Source: Mahella australiensis 50-1 BON
GTDB lineage: Bacteria; Bacillota; Clostridia; Mahellales; Mahellaceae
Reading direction: 5' to 3'
Length of the DNA stretch: 64,000 bases
Assembly (NCBI RefSeq): GCF_000213255.1
Contig: NC_015520.1
Coordinates: forward strand, 640,001-704,000
A program made the translations under genes and the position numbers. Shown one piece after another: positions 16,588-26,445 of the stretch; the stretch's first letter is position 1; the number at the start of each line of letters is the position of its first letter. The notes under the pieces are model-generated. The model was given only the letters and a program-made list of their open reading frames with translations, was not told where the DNA came from and did not search any database.

Positions 16588-18570
16588 ATGGCTATCGTCA
16601 AGATGAAAAAACTCACACTGGCGGGATTGATAAGCGATGAGAAGGCTATCGTACAGACGCTGCACCGTATGTCATTGGTAGAGATAACAGATGTAAAAGA
16701 GCAGCTTTCGGATGAGCAGCAGAGCATTATAGATATGCAGCAGGTTCAGGATAAGTTAGAGCAATTGGATAACGATATATCCAGAATAAAATATACGTTG
16801 GATTTTTTGGAACGTTTTGTGCCCGATAAAAAGGGTATGTTTACCGGTAAGCCTCTGGTTAAAGCTGACGATTATAAAATGGCGGTACAAAAGCTAGACG
16901 AGCTCGTGAGGGTTTATGAAACGTGCCGCGGTCTTGATGAAAAATTAACTTCAATAAAAGGTCAACGCATGCGCATAAACAATGTTATAGGCCAAATGAG
17001 CCCATGGGTAGCATTGGATACGCCTTTAAGCGAAGTAAAGGACACGCGTTTCGTGCGCCTTGTATTGGGGACCATGCCCGTTATGCTGATAGACAGCTTT
17101 AAGAAGGCTGTCGAAGAGAATGGCATAGGCTGTTATATACATAATATCTTTCAGGATCGTAATACAGCATATCTTTTCATAGTATTCCATAAAGATGATC
17201 AAGAGATTTTGGAGCCGATACTCAGACAATATGAATGGAATGATGCCGATTTGGCCGAATACTCACTGAAACCTGCGCAGCATATAGAACAATGGCAGCA
17301 TGAGCTGGAGAAACTAGAACGCTCGGAAAATGAAATTATAAGACAGTCGGTGGAATTGACGAAGTATAGGCTGGATCTTAAATTGGCAAATGATTATCTT
17401 ATGATACAAAAGCAGCGCGCCGAAGTGCTATCTGACTTTGCTGCTACCAGACAAACGTTTATATTGACAGGCTGGGTGCCTGCAGAGAGGATGGATGAGC
17501 TGCAAGGTAGGGTTTCGTCCATCACCGATGCTTATTGGCTGGATTTTGAAGACCCTGTCGAGGGAGAGCCCTTTCCCGTAGCGTTTAAAAACAATAAACT
17601 GTTAAGACCGTTTGAAATGCTCACTGAAATGTACAGTATGCCGGCACCCTATTCCATTGATCCTACGCCGGCTGTGGCGCCGTTTTATTTCATTTTCTTC
17701 GGCATGATGATAGGCGATGCCGCTTACGGCATATTGATATCTGTAGCCTTCTTTGCAGCCATGCACTTTATGCGCACCAAAGGCATGGGGCAAAAGCTCA
17801 TAATGTTGCTGGCATTATGCGGTATATCCACGATATTTTGGGGCGCTATGTTCGGGAGCTGGTTTGGCGATCTCTTTCATATAAAGCCACTGTGGTTTAA
17901 TCCTATGGAGCAACCCATGCTCATGATGGTTGTAAGCCTGATATTCGGTGTAGTCCATATATTGGTGGGCATAGGCTTAAAAGCCTATATGAGTGTGAAA
18001 GATGGTCATGTAGCCGATGCCATATTCGATCAGATGTCATGGATGATGGTACTGGGAGGGGCGTCGGTGTGGTTGGCGCCACTGTTGTCGAATATGCTGT
18101 TGTCGACGCCAGCACCGCAACTGGAAGGCGCGGCGCAGATCGGGCTTTATGTGGCTGTTGCGGGCGTGGTCATACTTTTGGTTACTCAGGGCAGATCTCA
18201 AAAAAACATCTTTATGAAGGTTTTTTCAGGTGTGGGCAGCCTTTACAATATAACCGGCTTTCTTAGCGATATATTATCGTATTCGCGGCTATTTGCACTG
18301 GGCTTGGCATCCGGCATGATAGCAACGGTCATAAATATATTGGCCGGTTTGGTGGGCATGAGCGGTATAAACCTTATCATTTCCATACCAATCTTGATAA
18401 TAGGCCATTTGTTTAATCTGGCCATAAACGGCTTGGGAGCATATGTTCATTCCAGCCGACTTCAATACATAGAGTTTTTTGGCAAGTTCTTTGAAAGCGG
18501 AGGTAAGGCCTTCAGGCCTTTCCATATAGAAACAAAATATACAGATATTGAAAATGAGGAGGCTGTTTAA
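16588..18570 (+). CDS. ntpI: V-type ATPase membrane subunit I
   Basis: The a/I subunit (660 residues) provides the ion half-channels and connects the stalk to the rotor ring. Residues 1-330 are cytosolic with coiled-coil stretches (e.g. 45-75 and 215-270); from about 350 on there are seven to eight membrane helices, including MMIGDAAYGILI and LSDILSYSRLFALGLASGMIA, the conserved segment with the essential arginine (YSR). Length is normal. It overlaps no neighbour but is tightly packed (two bases after the first gene). Confidence 0.95.
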   Translation: MAIVKMKKLTLAGLISDEKAIVQTLHRMSLVEITDVKEQLSDEQQSIIDMQQVQDKLEQLDNDISRIKYTLDFLERFVPDKKGMFTGKPLVKADDYKMAVQKLDELVRVYETCRGLDEKLTSIKGQRMRINNVIGQMSPWVALDTPLSEVKDTRFVRLVLGTMPVMLIDSFKKAVEENGIGCYIHNIFQDRNTAYLFIVFHKDDQEILEPILRQYEWNDADLAEYSLKPAQHIEQWQHELEKLERSENEIIRQSVELTKYRLDLKLANDYLMIQKQRAEVLSDFAATRQTFILTGWVPAERMDELQGRVSSITDAYWLDFEDPVEGEPFPVAFKNNKLLRPFEMLTEMYSMPAPYSIDPTPAVAPFYFIFFGMMIGDAAYGILISVAFFAAMHFMRTKGMGQKLIMLLALCGISTIFWGAMFGSWFGDLFHIKPLWFNPMEQPMLMMVVSLIFGVVHILVGIGLKAYMSVKDGHVADAIFDQMSWMMVLGGASVWLAPLLSNMLLSTPAPQLEGAAQIGLYVAVAGVVILLVTQGRSQKNIFMKVFSGVGSLYNITGFLSDILSYSRLFALGLASGMIATVINILAGLVGMSGINLIISIPILIIGHLFNLAINGLGAYVHSSRLQYIEFFGKFFESGGKAFRPFHIETKYTDIENEEAV

Positions 18571-18574
18571 TCTT

Positions 18575-19048
18575 ATGGAGTTAGGACAATTTTTTGCATT
18601 TGCTGGTATAGCGGTAGCCACGCTGTTGGCTGGCATAGGATCGGCTATGGGGACCAGCTTGGCTGGGCAGGCTGCAGCAGGCGTGGTTACTGAGGACCCG
18701 GATAAGTTCGGTCAGACATTGGTACTGCAGGCGTTACCGGGTACGCAGGGTATATATGGATTGATAATAGGCGTTATAATGATGTCTCAGCTAGGCGTAT
18801 TCGGAGCCAATATACCGGATCTCAGCGTACAACAGGGGCTTATGTATTTGGCTGCGGGTTGCCCTATCGGCATAGTGGGCTTGATATCTGGTATATACCA
18901 GGGAAGGGCCGCTGTGGCCAGCATAGGCATCATAGCCAAGCAACCGGGCCAGTTGGGCAAAGCCATAATATTCCCGGCTATAGTGGAAACCTATGCTATA
19001 CTGGCACTTATCGTTTCGTTACTGATGACGCTAGGTATAAGGGTCTGA
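18575..19048 (+). CDS. ntpK: V-type ATPase rotor-ring subunit K, sodium-type
   Basis: A 157-residue proteolipid with four membrane helices, two fused hairpins as in Enterococcus hirae NtpK. All sodium-coordinating positions known for NtpK are conserved: Leu54, Thr57 and Gln58 in LQALPGTQGIYG, Gln109 in SGIYQGRAA, and the ion-carrying Glu138 in AIVETYAI. A sodium-pumping enzyme is therefore predicted. The start is ATG 18575, 12 bases after AGGAGG (18557-18562); an earlier in-frame ATG at 18548 lies upstream of that site inside subunit I. Confidence 0.95.
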   Translation: MELGQFFAFAGIAVATLLAGIGSAMGTSLAGQAAAGVVTEDPDKFGQTLVLQALPGTQGIYGLIIGVIMMSQLGVFGANIPDLSVQQGLMYLAAGCPIGIVGLISGIYQGRAAVASIGIIAKQPGQLGKAIIFPAIVETYAILALIVSLLMTLGIRV

Positions 19049-19053
19049 TAAAA

Positions 19054-19662
19054 ATGGCCGGTATAGATAGTATAATTCGTCGCATAGAGGATGATGCCAG
19101 GGATAAGGCTGAACAAATACTCAATGATGCTCGCGTCGAGGCCGATGATATAGTCGATGCAGCCCGTAAGAAGGCACATGATATTGAGAGCAGCATATTG
19201 AGTGAAGCCGAGTCCGATGCTGCTGAAGTAAAACGGCGCATGCATATGGCTGCCCAGTTGCGCATGCGCAAAGACATACTGGCGGCCAAACAGGAAATGA
19301 TAGATAAAGCCTTTGAGCAGGCGCTCCAGCGTATCGAGGCCATGGATGCCGAACATTACAACCAATACATAAAGCGTTGGATATTATCGTCAGATATAGA
19401 CGGCGACGAAGAGATCATCATATCTGCTGCTGATAGAGGGCGTATAACGCCTGAATTTATAGCCTTGATAAATGAGGAATTGAAGGCTGCCGGCAAAATC
19501 GGCTCTATGTTTTTATCGGAAGAGCATCGCGATATTCGAGGCGGTTTTGTATTGAGAAAGGGCGGCATAGAGATCAACAGTTCTGTAGAGGCCCTTGTGC
19601 GCATGGATCGTGATGAATTGGAGTCGGATATAGCGCGAGCGCTATTCGGCGAGGTGGAATAG
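19054..19662 (+). CDS. ntpE: V-type ATPase subunit E
   Basis: Peripheral-stalk subunit of 202 residues. It has an N-terminal alpha-helical half (MAGIDSIIRRIEDDARDKAE, about 1-100) that pairs with the G/H-type subunit, and a C-terminal globular half ending in EALVRMDRDELESDIARALF, typical of subunit E. ATG 19054 lies five bases after the ntpK stop; the same frame is open upstream through ntpK, but that part is a shadow. The ATG lacks a strong ribosome site, suggesting translational coupling. Confidence 0.92.
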   Translation: MAGIDSIIRRIEDDARDKAEQILNDARVEADDIVDAARKKAHDIESSILSEAESDAAEVKRRMHMAAQLRMRKDILAAKQEMIDKAFEQALQRIEAMDAEHYNQYIKRWILSSDIDGDEEIIISAADRGRITPEFIALINEELKAAGKIGSMFLSEEHRDIRGGFVLRKGGIEINSSVEALVRMDRDELESDIARALFGEVE

Positions 19663-20652
19663 ATGCCTGTAGATTTTACATATGCAGTAGGGCGCACGAG
19701 GGTATTGGAAACCAGGCTTTTGGATAAAGACCGTATAGAACGCATGGTAGCAGCCGCTAACGCGGATGAGGTGTTGCGTGTCCTGGCCGAAACGGCATAT
19801 GGCTCTATAGCATCGCAGATAAACGCCGACGAATATGAGATTATGCTTAATGCCAGGCTTAAAGAAGCGTATGAACTCGTACGGCACATATCGCCAACGC
19901 CGGCAGTGGCCGATATATTGGCATTAAAATATGATTTTCATAATTTAAAAGTTTTGCTTAAGGACAGGTATCTCAAGCAGTATGATGATGAGATATTGGT
20001 GAAATTGGGCACCGTGGACATTGAGAAACTTAAATCGTATATGCAGGAAGATGATTTCAAGGGAATGCCCGGTGTATTGAGAGATGCTATAATTGAGGCG
20101 CAGGCAGCTTTTGAAGTAAGCCGCGACCCTCAGGATATAGATATGACACTGGACAAGGCGTATTATGAGGCTGTATATGCCATAGCTGACGATATGCACA
20201 GCGATTTTGTAAAGGAGCTTTTCAGGCGGCAGGCCGATATGATAAATATAAGGACTTTTGTACGAGTAAAAGCCATGGGAAAGGACAGCCGATTTTTGGT
20301 CAAAGCGCTTTTGCCGGGAGGGTACCTCGATGAGACCTTCTTTATAGAGCTTATGGACCAAACATTGGGTGCCCTTATAGACAGGCTGAGGTTTACGCAT
20401 TACGATGGCCTTGTTGATGGTATTGCCGAGTTTGAACGTACCGGGCGGCTTACGGTTTATGAAAGGCTTATGGATGACAAATTGCTCTCTTATATACGCG
20501 ACAACAGGTCGGATCCTTTCGACCCGGCTGCTGTCATAGGATATTTGTGGGCGCTAGAGAACGAAACGCGTATAGTGCGCATAATAATGGTAGGCAAGAT
20601 AAACCATATGCCTTCCGATGCCATAAGGCAGAGGATTAGGGAGGTGTATTGA
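19663..20652 (+). CDS. ntpC: V-type ATPase subunit C (d-type)
   Basis: A 329-residue funnel-shaped subunit (C/d family) that sits on the K ring and couples it to the central stalk. It is all helical, with internal repeats such as ADILALKYDFHNLKVLLK and RQADMINIRTFVRVKAMG, and the family's C-terminal LWALENETRIVRIIMVGK. ATG starts immediately after the ntpE stop. No anomalies. Confidence 0.93.
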   Translation: MPVDFTYAVGRTRVLETRLLDKDRIERMVAAANADEVLRVLAETAYGSIASQINADEYEIMLNARLKEAYELVRHISPTPAVADILALKYDFHNLKVLLKDRYLKQYDDEILVKLGTVDIEKLKSYMQEDDFKGMPGVLRDAIIEAQAAFEVSRDPQDIDMTLDKAYYEAVYAIADDMHSDFVKELFRRQADMINIRTFVRVKAMGKDSRFLVKALLPGGYLDETFFIELMDQTLGALIDRLRFTHYDGLVDGIAEFERTGRLTVYERLMDDKLLSYIRDNRSDPFDPAAVIGYLWALENETRIVRIIMVGKINHMPSDAIRQRIREVY

Positions 20653-20653
20653 A

Positions 20654-20977
20654 TTGTATAAGGTAGGCGTGATAGGCGATAGGGATTCGGTGGTAGGTTT
20701 TCGATCGCTGGGCCTCGATGTGTTTGCCGTATATAATTTTGATGAAGCTGCGGCATGCATAGATACTCTGGCCAAAGAGGATTACGCCGTATTGTTTGTA
20801 ACCGAGAATATGGCTGAAGGAATAGAGAATGTTATAGCAAAATACAGGGACAGGGTGTTCCCTATTATAACGCTTATCCCCAGCAATCAAGGGGTGAAAG
20901 GCATAGGCATGCAGGACCTTAAGAGAAATGTGGAAAAGGCTGTAGGCGCCGATATTCTATTTGGGAAAGAAGGGTGA
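20654..20977 (+). CDS. V-type ATPase central-stalk subunit F
   Basis: A 107-residue protein (family F; called NtpG in Enterococcus). It has the Rossmann-like start [20 protein letters not shown] and the [20 protein letters not shown] segment, typical of a subunit that binds D in the rotor. TTG start about ten bases after AGGGAGGTG. The next gene starts four bases after its stop. Confidence 0.92.
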   Translation: MYKVGVIGDRDSVVGFRSLGLDVFAVYNFDEAAACIDTLAKEDYAVLFVTENMAEGIENVIAKYRDRVFPIITLIPSNQGVKGIGMQDLKRNVEKAVGADILFGKEG

Positions 20978-20981
20978 TGGT

Positions 20982-23900
20982 TTGAGTCAAGGCAGCATAG
21001 TCAAGGTTTCCGGACCGCTAGTGGTGGCGCAGGGCATGGGCGATGCCAATATGTACGATGTGGTGCGCGTCAGCGGTATGGGATTGATAGGAGAGATCGT
21101 CGAGATTCACGGCGATATGGCCTATATACAGGTATATGAGGAGACGTCGGGATTGGGGCCGGGAGAACCGGTGGAAAGCACCGGCCAGCCGCTCAGCGTG
21201 GAATTGGGGCCGGGCCTCATAGAGGCTATATACGATGGCATACAGCGGCCGCTTAACGCCATACGCGAGCAGGCGGGCGACCGTATAGCGAGGGGCGTAA
21301 GAGCTCCTTCTTTGGACAGGGATAAAAAATGGCATTTTACGCCGGTTATAGAAAAAGGAGCTCATGTGACGGCCGGCGATATAATAGGTGTGGTGCAGGA
21401 AACGCCTATAGTAGAGCATCGCATAATGGTGCCTTATGGGATAGAGGGCACTGTAGAAGAGATATATGAAGGGGATTTTACCGTAGAGGATACGGTGGCA
21501 AGGGTAGCTGTAAAAGGCGGTATAAAAGAGATTACAATGATGCAGCACTGGCCTGTCCGTCGCGGGCGGCCTTATAAGCGCAAACTTCCGCCAGATAGAC
21601 CGCTTATTACCGGCCAGCGCGTCATAGATACCTTGTTTCCTGTGGCAAAGGGTGGTACAGCTTGCATACCAGGCCCCTTCGGAAGTGGGAAATGCGTATC
21701 AGGTGATACACCGATTGTTTTGGCCGATGGCACATTGACTACCATGGATGAGCTTTTTGAAAACGCTTTGTGCCGTGGGAAGGTGCAAATGCAGGGCTGT
21801 GAAACATTGGTAGAGTTGGATCAGCCACTATCCGTTTTGACCATGGACAATGGCGTGGGGATTGAGGCGCAGGCACCGATTGTGTATAAGGGCAAGAGCG
21901 ATACATTGTTGTGCGTGCGCACACATAGTGGCCGTTCGGTTAAGGTCACACCCGTTCACAAGCTTTTCAGGATAGACGATAGCGGTCATATAATAGAAAC
22001 CCAAGCGGGCGATCTTAAACCAGGCGAGTTTATAGCGGCGCCGCGCCGGCTTAAAGCTGATGCTGGCGATGCCGCGTTTGAGTTGGAGATATCGCCGAAT
22101 GTACGCGTTATGGATGATGATGTGCGGCGCAATATATCGGTTATACTCCGCAATATGCGGGCTAACGGTACTTTGGATTCTGTAGTAGGGCTTAGCCGCG
22201 CATCGGCCGAGAGCATTATTTACGGTAAGCTCACGGCATCGGTAGAAACAGTGGGCAATATATACGCCGCTGCCGAGTTGGAACTACCACGGTTTAATAA
22301 CCTGCGCGGCGCTCGTGCCGGCCATATAGTAAGGCTGCCGCAAAAGGTTACGTCTGAATTGGCCGAACTGGCGGGGCTTTTCATAGCCGAAGGCCATATA
22401 CGCGATGAAGGAACGGTCATATTCACCAATTCCGAAGCGAGGCTGCGCCAAAGATTTAAAGACCTGATTATGAAGGTGTTCGGCATACCCTGCAAGGACG
22501 TATTGCAATCCGGAAAAACGCCGTCGGTAGCTGTGTTCAGCACGACTTTAGTTTGTATATTTGAAGCTATGGGTATGGCGGGTAATTCGAAACATAAATC
22601 AGTGCCTCCTGTTATAATGCGCTCGAGCGACAAGGCATTAGCGGCATTTTTGCGCGGATATTATCTGGGCGACGGCAGCTTTTCGGAAGGTGAGATAGAA
22701 TTCAGTACAGCCAGTCCAAGATTGCAGATAGCTGTTTCTTATGCTCTGACGCGTCTGGGTATATTCCATACAATGGCCAACAGTGGGCGCAGGCATCGTA
22801 TATTTGTACGCGGGCGCGATAATCTGCGTGCTTTTTATGAGTTCACGGCCGGCGGGTTTGCCGATCATTTAAAGTTCAACGCTATTATGGAATATGTGAA
22901 TTCCAAGAAGACGACTTATACAGCCCACGATATAGTGCCTGTAGGGCCTGAATTGATAGAAAGGGTATATGAGGCGGCAGGCCGTCCCTATGCAAGGTTG
23001 AAGAAAGCCGGTATAGAGATAACGAATTATACGCGCAACGGCGAGAGGATGAGCGCCGATAAATTTAAGAAATTCGTTGAGATAACCGGTGACCCCACGG
23101 GAGAACTGGAACAGCTTTGTCTGTACCTCGATGATTTTTTCTGCGATGAGATAGTAGCGATCGATGAGATGGAAGGTCCGTTCGACGTGTATGATGTTAC
23201 AGTGCCTGAAACTCATAATTTCATAGGGGGAACGGGCGCGTTGGTACTGCATAATACTGTGGTTCAGCACCAGCTGGCTAAGTGGGCTGATGCCGATATA
23301 ATTGTATATGTAGGCTGCGGTGAGCGCGGCAACGAGATGACCGATGTTTTGATGGAGTTTCCGGAGCTAAAGGATCCTAGGAGTGGCCAGCCTCTCATGA
23401 AGCGCACAGTCCTCATAGCAAATACGTCCGATATGCCGGTGGCCGCGCGTGAGGCTTCCATATATACCGGCATAACCATAGCGGAGTATTTCCGCGATAT
23501 GGGGTACAGCGTGGCGCTAATGGCCGATTCCACATCGCGCTGGGCCGAGGCTCTGCGCGAGATGTCCGGCCGACTGGAGGAGATGCCGGGTGAAGAAGGC
23601 TACCCTGCTTACCTGTCCAGCCGTCTGGCCGAGTTCTATGAGAGGACCGGTTATGTAAAATGCATGGGCAGCCAGGAGAGAGAGGGAACGCTTACGGCGG
23701 TAGGTGCCGTTTCGCCGCCCGGCGGCGACATATCCGAGCCGGTGACCCAGGCGACGTTGCGCATAGTCAAGGTATTCTGGAGCTTGGATGCCCAGCTTGC
23801 GCGTGCCAGGCATTTCCCAGCTATAAATTGGTTGCTAAGCTATTCGCTTTATATAGATAATATACGGGATTGGATGAACGAGAATGTGGCGCCGGATTGG

Positions 23901-24308
23901 ATGGATTTGAGAATGCAGGCCATGAGGCTGTTGCAGGAGGAGTCGTCGCTGGAAGAGATAGTGCGCTTGGTGGGTATAGACGCCATATCAATACGCGATC
24001 GCTGGGTACTGGAAGCGGCACGCTCAATACGCGAGGATTTCCTGCATCAGGTGGCATTCGATGAGGTCGATACTTATACCTCGATGAATAAGCAGTACCG
24101 CATGCTCAAAATTATAATGGATTATTATAAGCGAGGCCAGCAGGCATTGGACGAGGGAGTGGAACTGGATGCTATCACCAACCTGCCAGTTAGAGAACGC
24201 ATAGACCGGGCCAAGTATATAAAAGAAGAAAACATGAACCAATTCGATGATATAGAGAAACAAATGGCTGAGCAGTTTGCACAGCTTTTGGAAAGCAGTA
24301 AGGCGTAA
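20982..24308 (+). CDS. ntpA: V-type ATPase catalytic subunit A, interrupted by an intein
   Basis: ATP-hydrolysing subunit. The gene encodes 1108 residues, but residues 238-758 are an intein; removing them leaves a normal 587-residue A subunit. The N-extein holds the beta barrel, the A-specific bulge and the P-loop GPFGSGK (231-237), cut just before its threonine. The C-extein resumes at Thr759 ([20 protein letters not shown]) and continues with [12 protein letters not shown] and the [12 protein letters not shown] motif. The enzyme cannot bind nucleotide until the intein is spliced out. The start is TTG 20982, eight bases after AAGAAGGG. Confidence 0.97.
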   Translation: MSQGSIVKVSGPLVVAQGMGDANMYDVVRVSGMGLIGEIVEIHGDMAYIQVYEETSGLGPGEPVESTGQPLSVELGPGLIEAIYDGIQRPLNAIREQAGDRIARGVRAPSLDRDKKWHFTPVIEKGAHVTAGDIIGVVQETPIVEHRIMVPYGIEGTVEEIYEGDFTVEDTVARVAVKGGIKEITMMQHWPVRRGRPYKRKLPPDRPLITGQRVIDTLFPVAKGGTACIPGPFGSGKCVSGDTPIVLADGTLTTMDELFENALCRGKVQMQGCETLVELDQPLSVLTMDNGVGIEAQAPIVYKGKSDTLLCVRTHSGRSVKVTPVHKLFRIDDSGHIIETQAGDLKPGEFIAAPRRLKADAGDAAFELEISPNVRVMDDDVRRNISVILRNMRANGTLDSVVGLSRASAESIIYGKLTASVETVGNIYAAAELELPRFNNLRGARAGHIVRLPQKVTSELAELAGLFIAEGHIRDEGTVIFTNSEARLRQRFKDLIMKVFGIPCKDVLQSGKTPSVAVFSTTLVCIFEAMGMAGNSKHKSVPPVIMRSSDKALAAFLRGYYLGDGSFSEGEIEFSTASPRLQIAVSYALTRLGIFHTMANSGRRHRIFVRGRDNLRAFYEFTAGGFADHLKFNAIMEYVNSKKTTYTAHDIVPVGPELIERVYEAAGRPYARLKKAGIEITNYTRNGERMSADKFKKFVEITGDPTGELEQLCLYLDDFFCDEIVAIDEMEGPFDVYDVTVPETHNFIGGTGALVLHNTVVQHQLAKWADADIIVYVGCGERGNEMTDVLMEFPELKDPRSGQPLMKRTVLIANTSDMPVAAREASIYTGITIAEYFRDMGYSVALMADSTSRWAEALREMSGRLEEMPGEEGYPAYLSSRLAEFYERTGYVKCMGSQEREGTLTAVGAVSPPGGDISEPVTQATLRIVKVFWSLDAQLARARHFPAINWLLSYSLYIDNIRDWMNENVAPDWMDLRMQAMRLLQEESSLEEIVRLVGIDAISIRDRWVLEAARSIREDFLHQVAFDEVDTYTSMNKQYRMLKIIMDYYKRGQQALDEGVELDAITNLPVRERIDRAKYIKEENMNQFDDIEKQMAEQFAQLLESSKA
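21693..23255 (+). mobile_element. Intein with LAGLIDADG homing endonuclease in ntpA (VMA-a site)
   Basis: A 521-residue in-frame protein intron. It has the N-terminal splice block [15 protein letters not shown] with Cys1, block B with TPVHKLF, two dodecapeptide endonuclease motifs ([11 protein letters not shown] and [11 protein letters not shown], each with an acidic residue), block [16 protein letters not shown], and C-terminal block G ALVLHN, followed by extein Thr. All residues needed for splicing (Cys1, block B His, penultimate His, terminal Asn, +1 Thr) are present. Insertion between Lys and Thr of Walker A is the site used by archaeal V/A-ATPase inteins such as that of Thermoplasma; yeast VDE uses a different site. 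Confidence 0.96.
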
Positions 24309-24318
24309 GGAGGCAAAT

Positions 24319-25713
24319 ATGCTAAAGGAATACAGGACCATACGCGAGGCGGCCGGCCCTCTTGCGCTGGTCGAACAGGTAGAAGGTGCTAAATACAACG
24401 AGCTAGTGGAGATAGAGGAGGCCGATGGCAATATACGCCGCGGTAGGGTGCTGGAAGTGGACGCCGGTAAGGCGCTGGTGCAGCTCTTTGAAGGCTCTCA
24501 AGGCCTGAATATAGCCGGTAGCCGGGCCAGGTTTCTCGGCAAAGGCATAGAGCTAGCGGTATCCCCGGATATATTGGGTCGCGTATTCGATGGACTGGGA
24601 CGTCCCAATGACGATGGTCCTAAGATTATACCGGATAAAAGGATGGATATAAACGGCGAACCGATGAACCCAACTGCGCGCGATTATCCATCTGAGTTTA
24701 TACAAACCGGTATATCGGCCATAGACGGGTTGAATACATTGGTGCGCGGGCAAAAGCTGCCGATATTCTCTGGCTCTGGGTTGCCGCATGCACAACTTGC
24801 AGCGCAGATAGCCAGGCAGGCCAAGGTATTGGAGGGTGAGAGCCGATTTGCAGTGGTATTTGCGGCCATAGGTATCACCTTTGAAGAAGCCAATTTCTTC
24901 ATATCGGATTTTCAGCGTACAGGTGCTATAGAGCGCGCCTGCGTATTTATAAACCTGGCCAATGATCCCGCTATAGAGCGCATATCGACGCCTAGGACGG
25001 CCCTTACGGCAGCCGAATATCTAGCATTTGATCTCGGCATGCATGTGCTGGTAATCATGACCGATATGACCAACTATGCCGAAGCACTGCGTGAGGTGTC
25101 GGCGGCGCGCAAAGAGGTTCCAGGCAGGCGAGGATATCCTGGCTATCTGTATACCGATTTGGCCAGCATGTATGAACGTGCCGGGCGCATAAAGGGCAAA
25201 GAGGGTTCTATAACCTTGATACCCATATTGACCATGCCAGAGGATGATATCACCCATCCTATACCCGACTTAACGGGCTACATAACCGAGGGACAGATTA
25301 TATTGGGCCGCGAGCTGTTTAGAAAGGGCGTTACACCCCCAATAGACGTGCTGCCGTCGCTGTCGCGCCTTAAGGATAAGGGCATAGGCCGCGGCAAGAC
25401 GCGCGAGGACCATGCCGATACAATGAACCAATTATTCGCCGCCTACGCGCGAGGCAAACAGGCCAAAGAGTTGTCGGTGATACTGGGAGAAGCGGCCCTT
25501 TCGGATACCGACAAAATATATGCCAAATTTGCAGATGGATTCGAGGAGGAATATATATCCCAGGGATGGGATGCCAACCGCTCGATAGAGCAAACATTGG
25601 ATATCGGATGGAAACTATTGTCCATATTGCCGCGTACAGAGCTTAGACGTATACGAGATGAATTCCTCGATAAATATCTGGGCGACACCCAGAAGGCAGA
25701 CTCGGGGGTGTAG
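24319..25713 (+). CDS. ntpB: V-type ATPase regulatory subunit B
   Basis: Non-catalytic nucleotide-binding subunit of 464 residues, alternating with A in the V1 hexamer. Markers are [13 protein letters not shown], a P-loop position degraded to [13 protein letters not shown], and [22 protein letters not shown]. The start is ATG 24319, six bases after AAGGAGG at the end of ntpA; the frame is open from ATG 24277, but that part overlaps ntpA and lacks a ribosome site. Confidence 0.96.
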   Translation: MLKEYRTIREAAGPLALVEQVEGAKYNELVEIEEADGNIRRGRVLEVDAGKALVQLFEGSQGLNIAGSRARFLGKGIELAVSPDILGRVFDGLGRPNDDGPKIIPDKRMDINGEPMNPTARDYPSEFIQTGISAIDGLNTLVRGQKLPIFSGSGLPHAQLAAQIARQAKVLEGESRFAVVFAAIGITFEEANFFISDFQRTGAIERACVFINLANDPAIERISTPRTALTAAEYLAFDLGMHVLVIMTDMTNYAEALREVSAARKEVPGRRGYPGYLYTDLASMYERAGRIKGKEGSITLIPILTMPEDDITHPIPDLTGYITEGQIILGRELFRKGVTPPIDVLPSLSRLKDKGIGRGKTREDHADTMNQLFAAYARGKQAKELSVILGEAALSDTDKIYAKFADGFEEEYISQGWDANRSIEQTLDIGWKLLSILPRTELRRIRDEFLDKYLGDTQKADSGV

Positions 25714-25716
25714 CCG

Positions 25717-26358
25717 TTGCCACAGATGAACGTTAATCCAACGCGCATGGAGCTTACGCGCCTTAAAAACCAGCTTGCCATCGCTGTGCGCGGGCATGGC
25801 CTCATGAAGGATAAACGCGATGAGCTTATGCGGCGGTTCATGGATCTTATAAGGGAAAATAAAGAATTACGCGAAAAGGTCGAGGTGGAATTGACCGAAG
25901 CGCTGCATGGAGTTCTGCTGGCGCACGCTGTCATGTCGCGAGAGATGCTGGAAGAGGCGGTTATGTATCCGACACGGCGTATGGATATAGATGTCAAGAT
26001 GATCAATCTTATGAGCGTTGAAGTACCTTCTATAAAATATAAAGAAGATGACTCTGCCGATGTATCGATGTACCCCTACGGATTCGCGAATACGTCCGGA
26101 GAATTGGACAGCGCTATAGCCAGGCTGCACGAAATATTGCCCGATATGCTGGAGCTGGCTCAGGTGGAGAAGACGTGCCAGAGGCTGGCCGATGAGATAG
26201 AGCGTACCAGGCGGCGCGTCAATGCGCTGGAGTATATAATGATACCGCAGCTTGAAGAAACCATACGATATATAACAATGAAACTCGATGAAAATGAGCG
26301 TAGCACCTTGACTAGGCTCATGAAGGTAAAAGAGATGCTGCAGGAGAGGAATTTATAG
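25717..26358 (+). CDS. ntpD: V-type ATPase central-shaft subunit D
   Basis: The rotating shaft of V1. This 213-residue protein is mostly two long antiparallel helices (about 5-75 and 130-213), with the family marker NPTRMELTRLKNQL near the start and RRRVNALEYIMIPQLEETI in the second helix. TTG 25717 is six bases after GGGGGTG; ATG 25726 is the alternative. It is the last gene of the operon. A 9-bp stem (GCTGCAGGA near 26337 with TCCTGCAGC near 26364) spans the stop but lacks a T run. Confidence 0.95.
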   Translation: MPQMNVNPTRMELTRLKNQLAIAVRGHGLMKDKRDELMRRFMDLIRENKELREKVEVELTEALHGVLLAHAVMSREMLEEAVMYPTRRMDIDVKMINLMSVEVPSIKYKEDDSADVSMYPYGFANTSGELDSAIARLHEILPDMLELAQVEKTCQRLADEIERTRRRVNALEYIMIPQLEETIRYITMKLDENERSTLTRLMKVKEMLQERNL

Positions 26359-26445
26359 CCTGTCCTGCAGCGTTTGCACATATCCTAAGATTATTCTCTA
26401 TATAGCCCACGGCATACGCCTTAATAATGAAATGAGGTCTAATTT

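Noticed and set aside
18859-19053. Longer form of ntpE
   Set aside because: This part overlaps ntpK in another frame and encodes no subunit E sequence; family similarity begins at ATG 19054.
21693-23255. Intein as a separate gene or a frame-disrupting insertion
   Set aside because: The reading frame is continuous through both junctions and all splice motifs are intact, so it is an in-frame intein and not a pseudogene.
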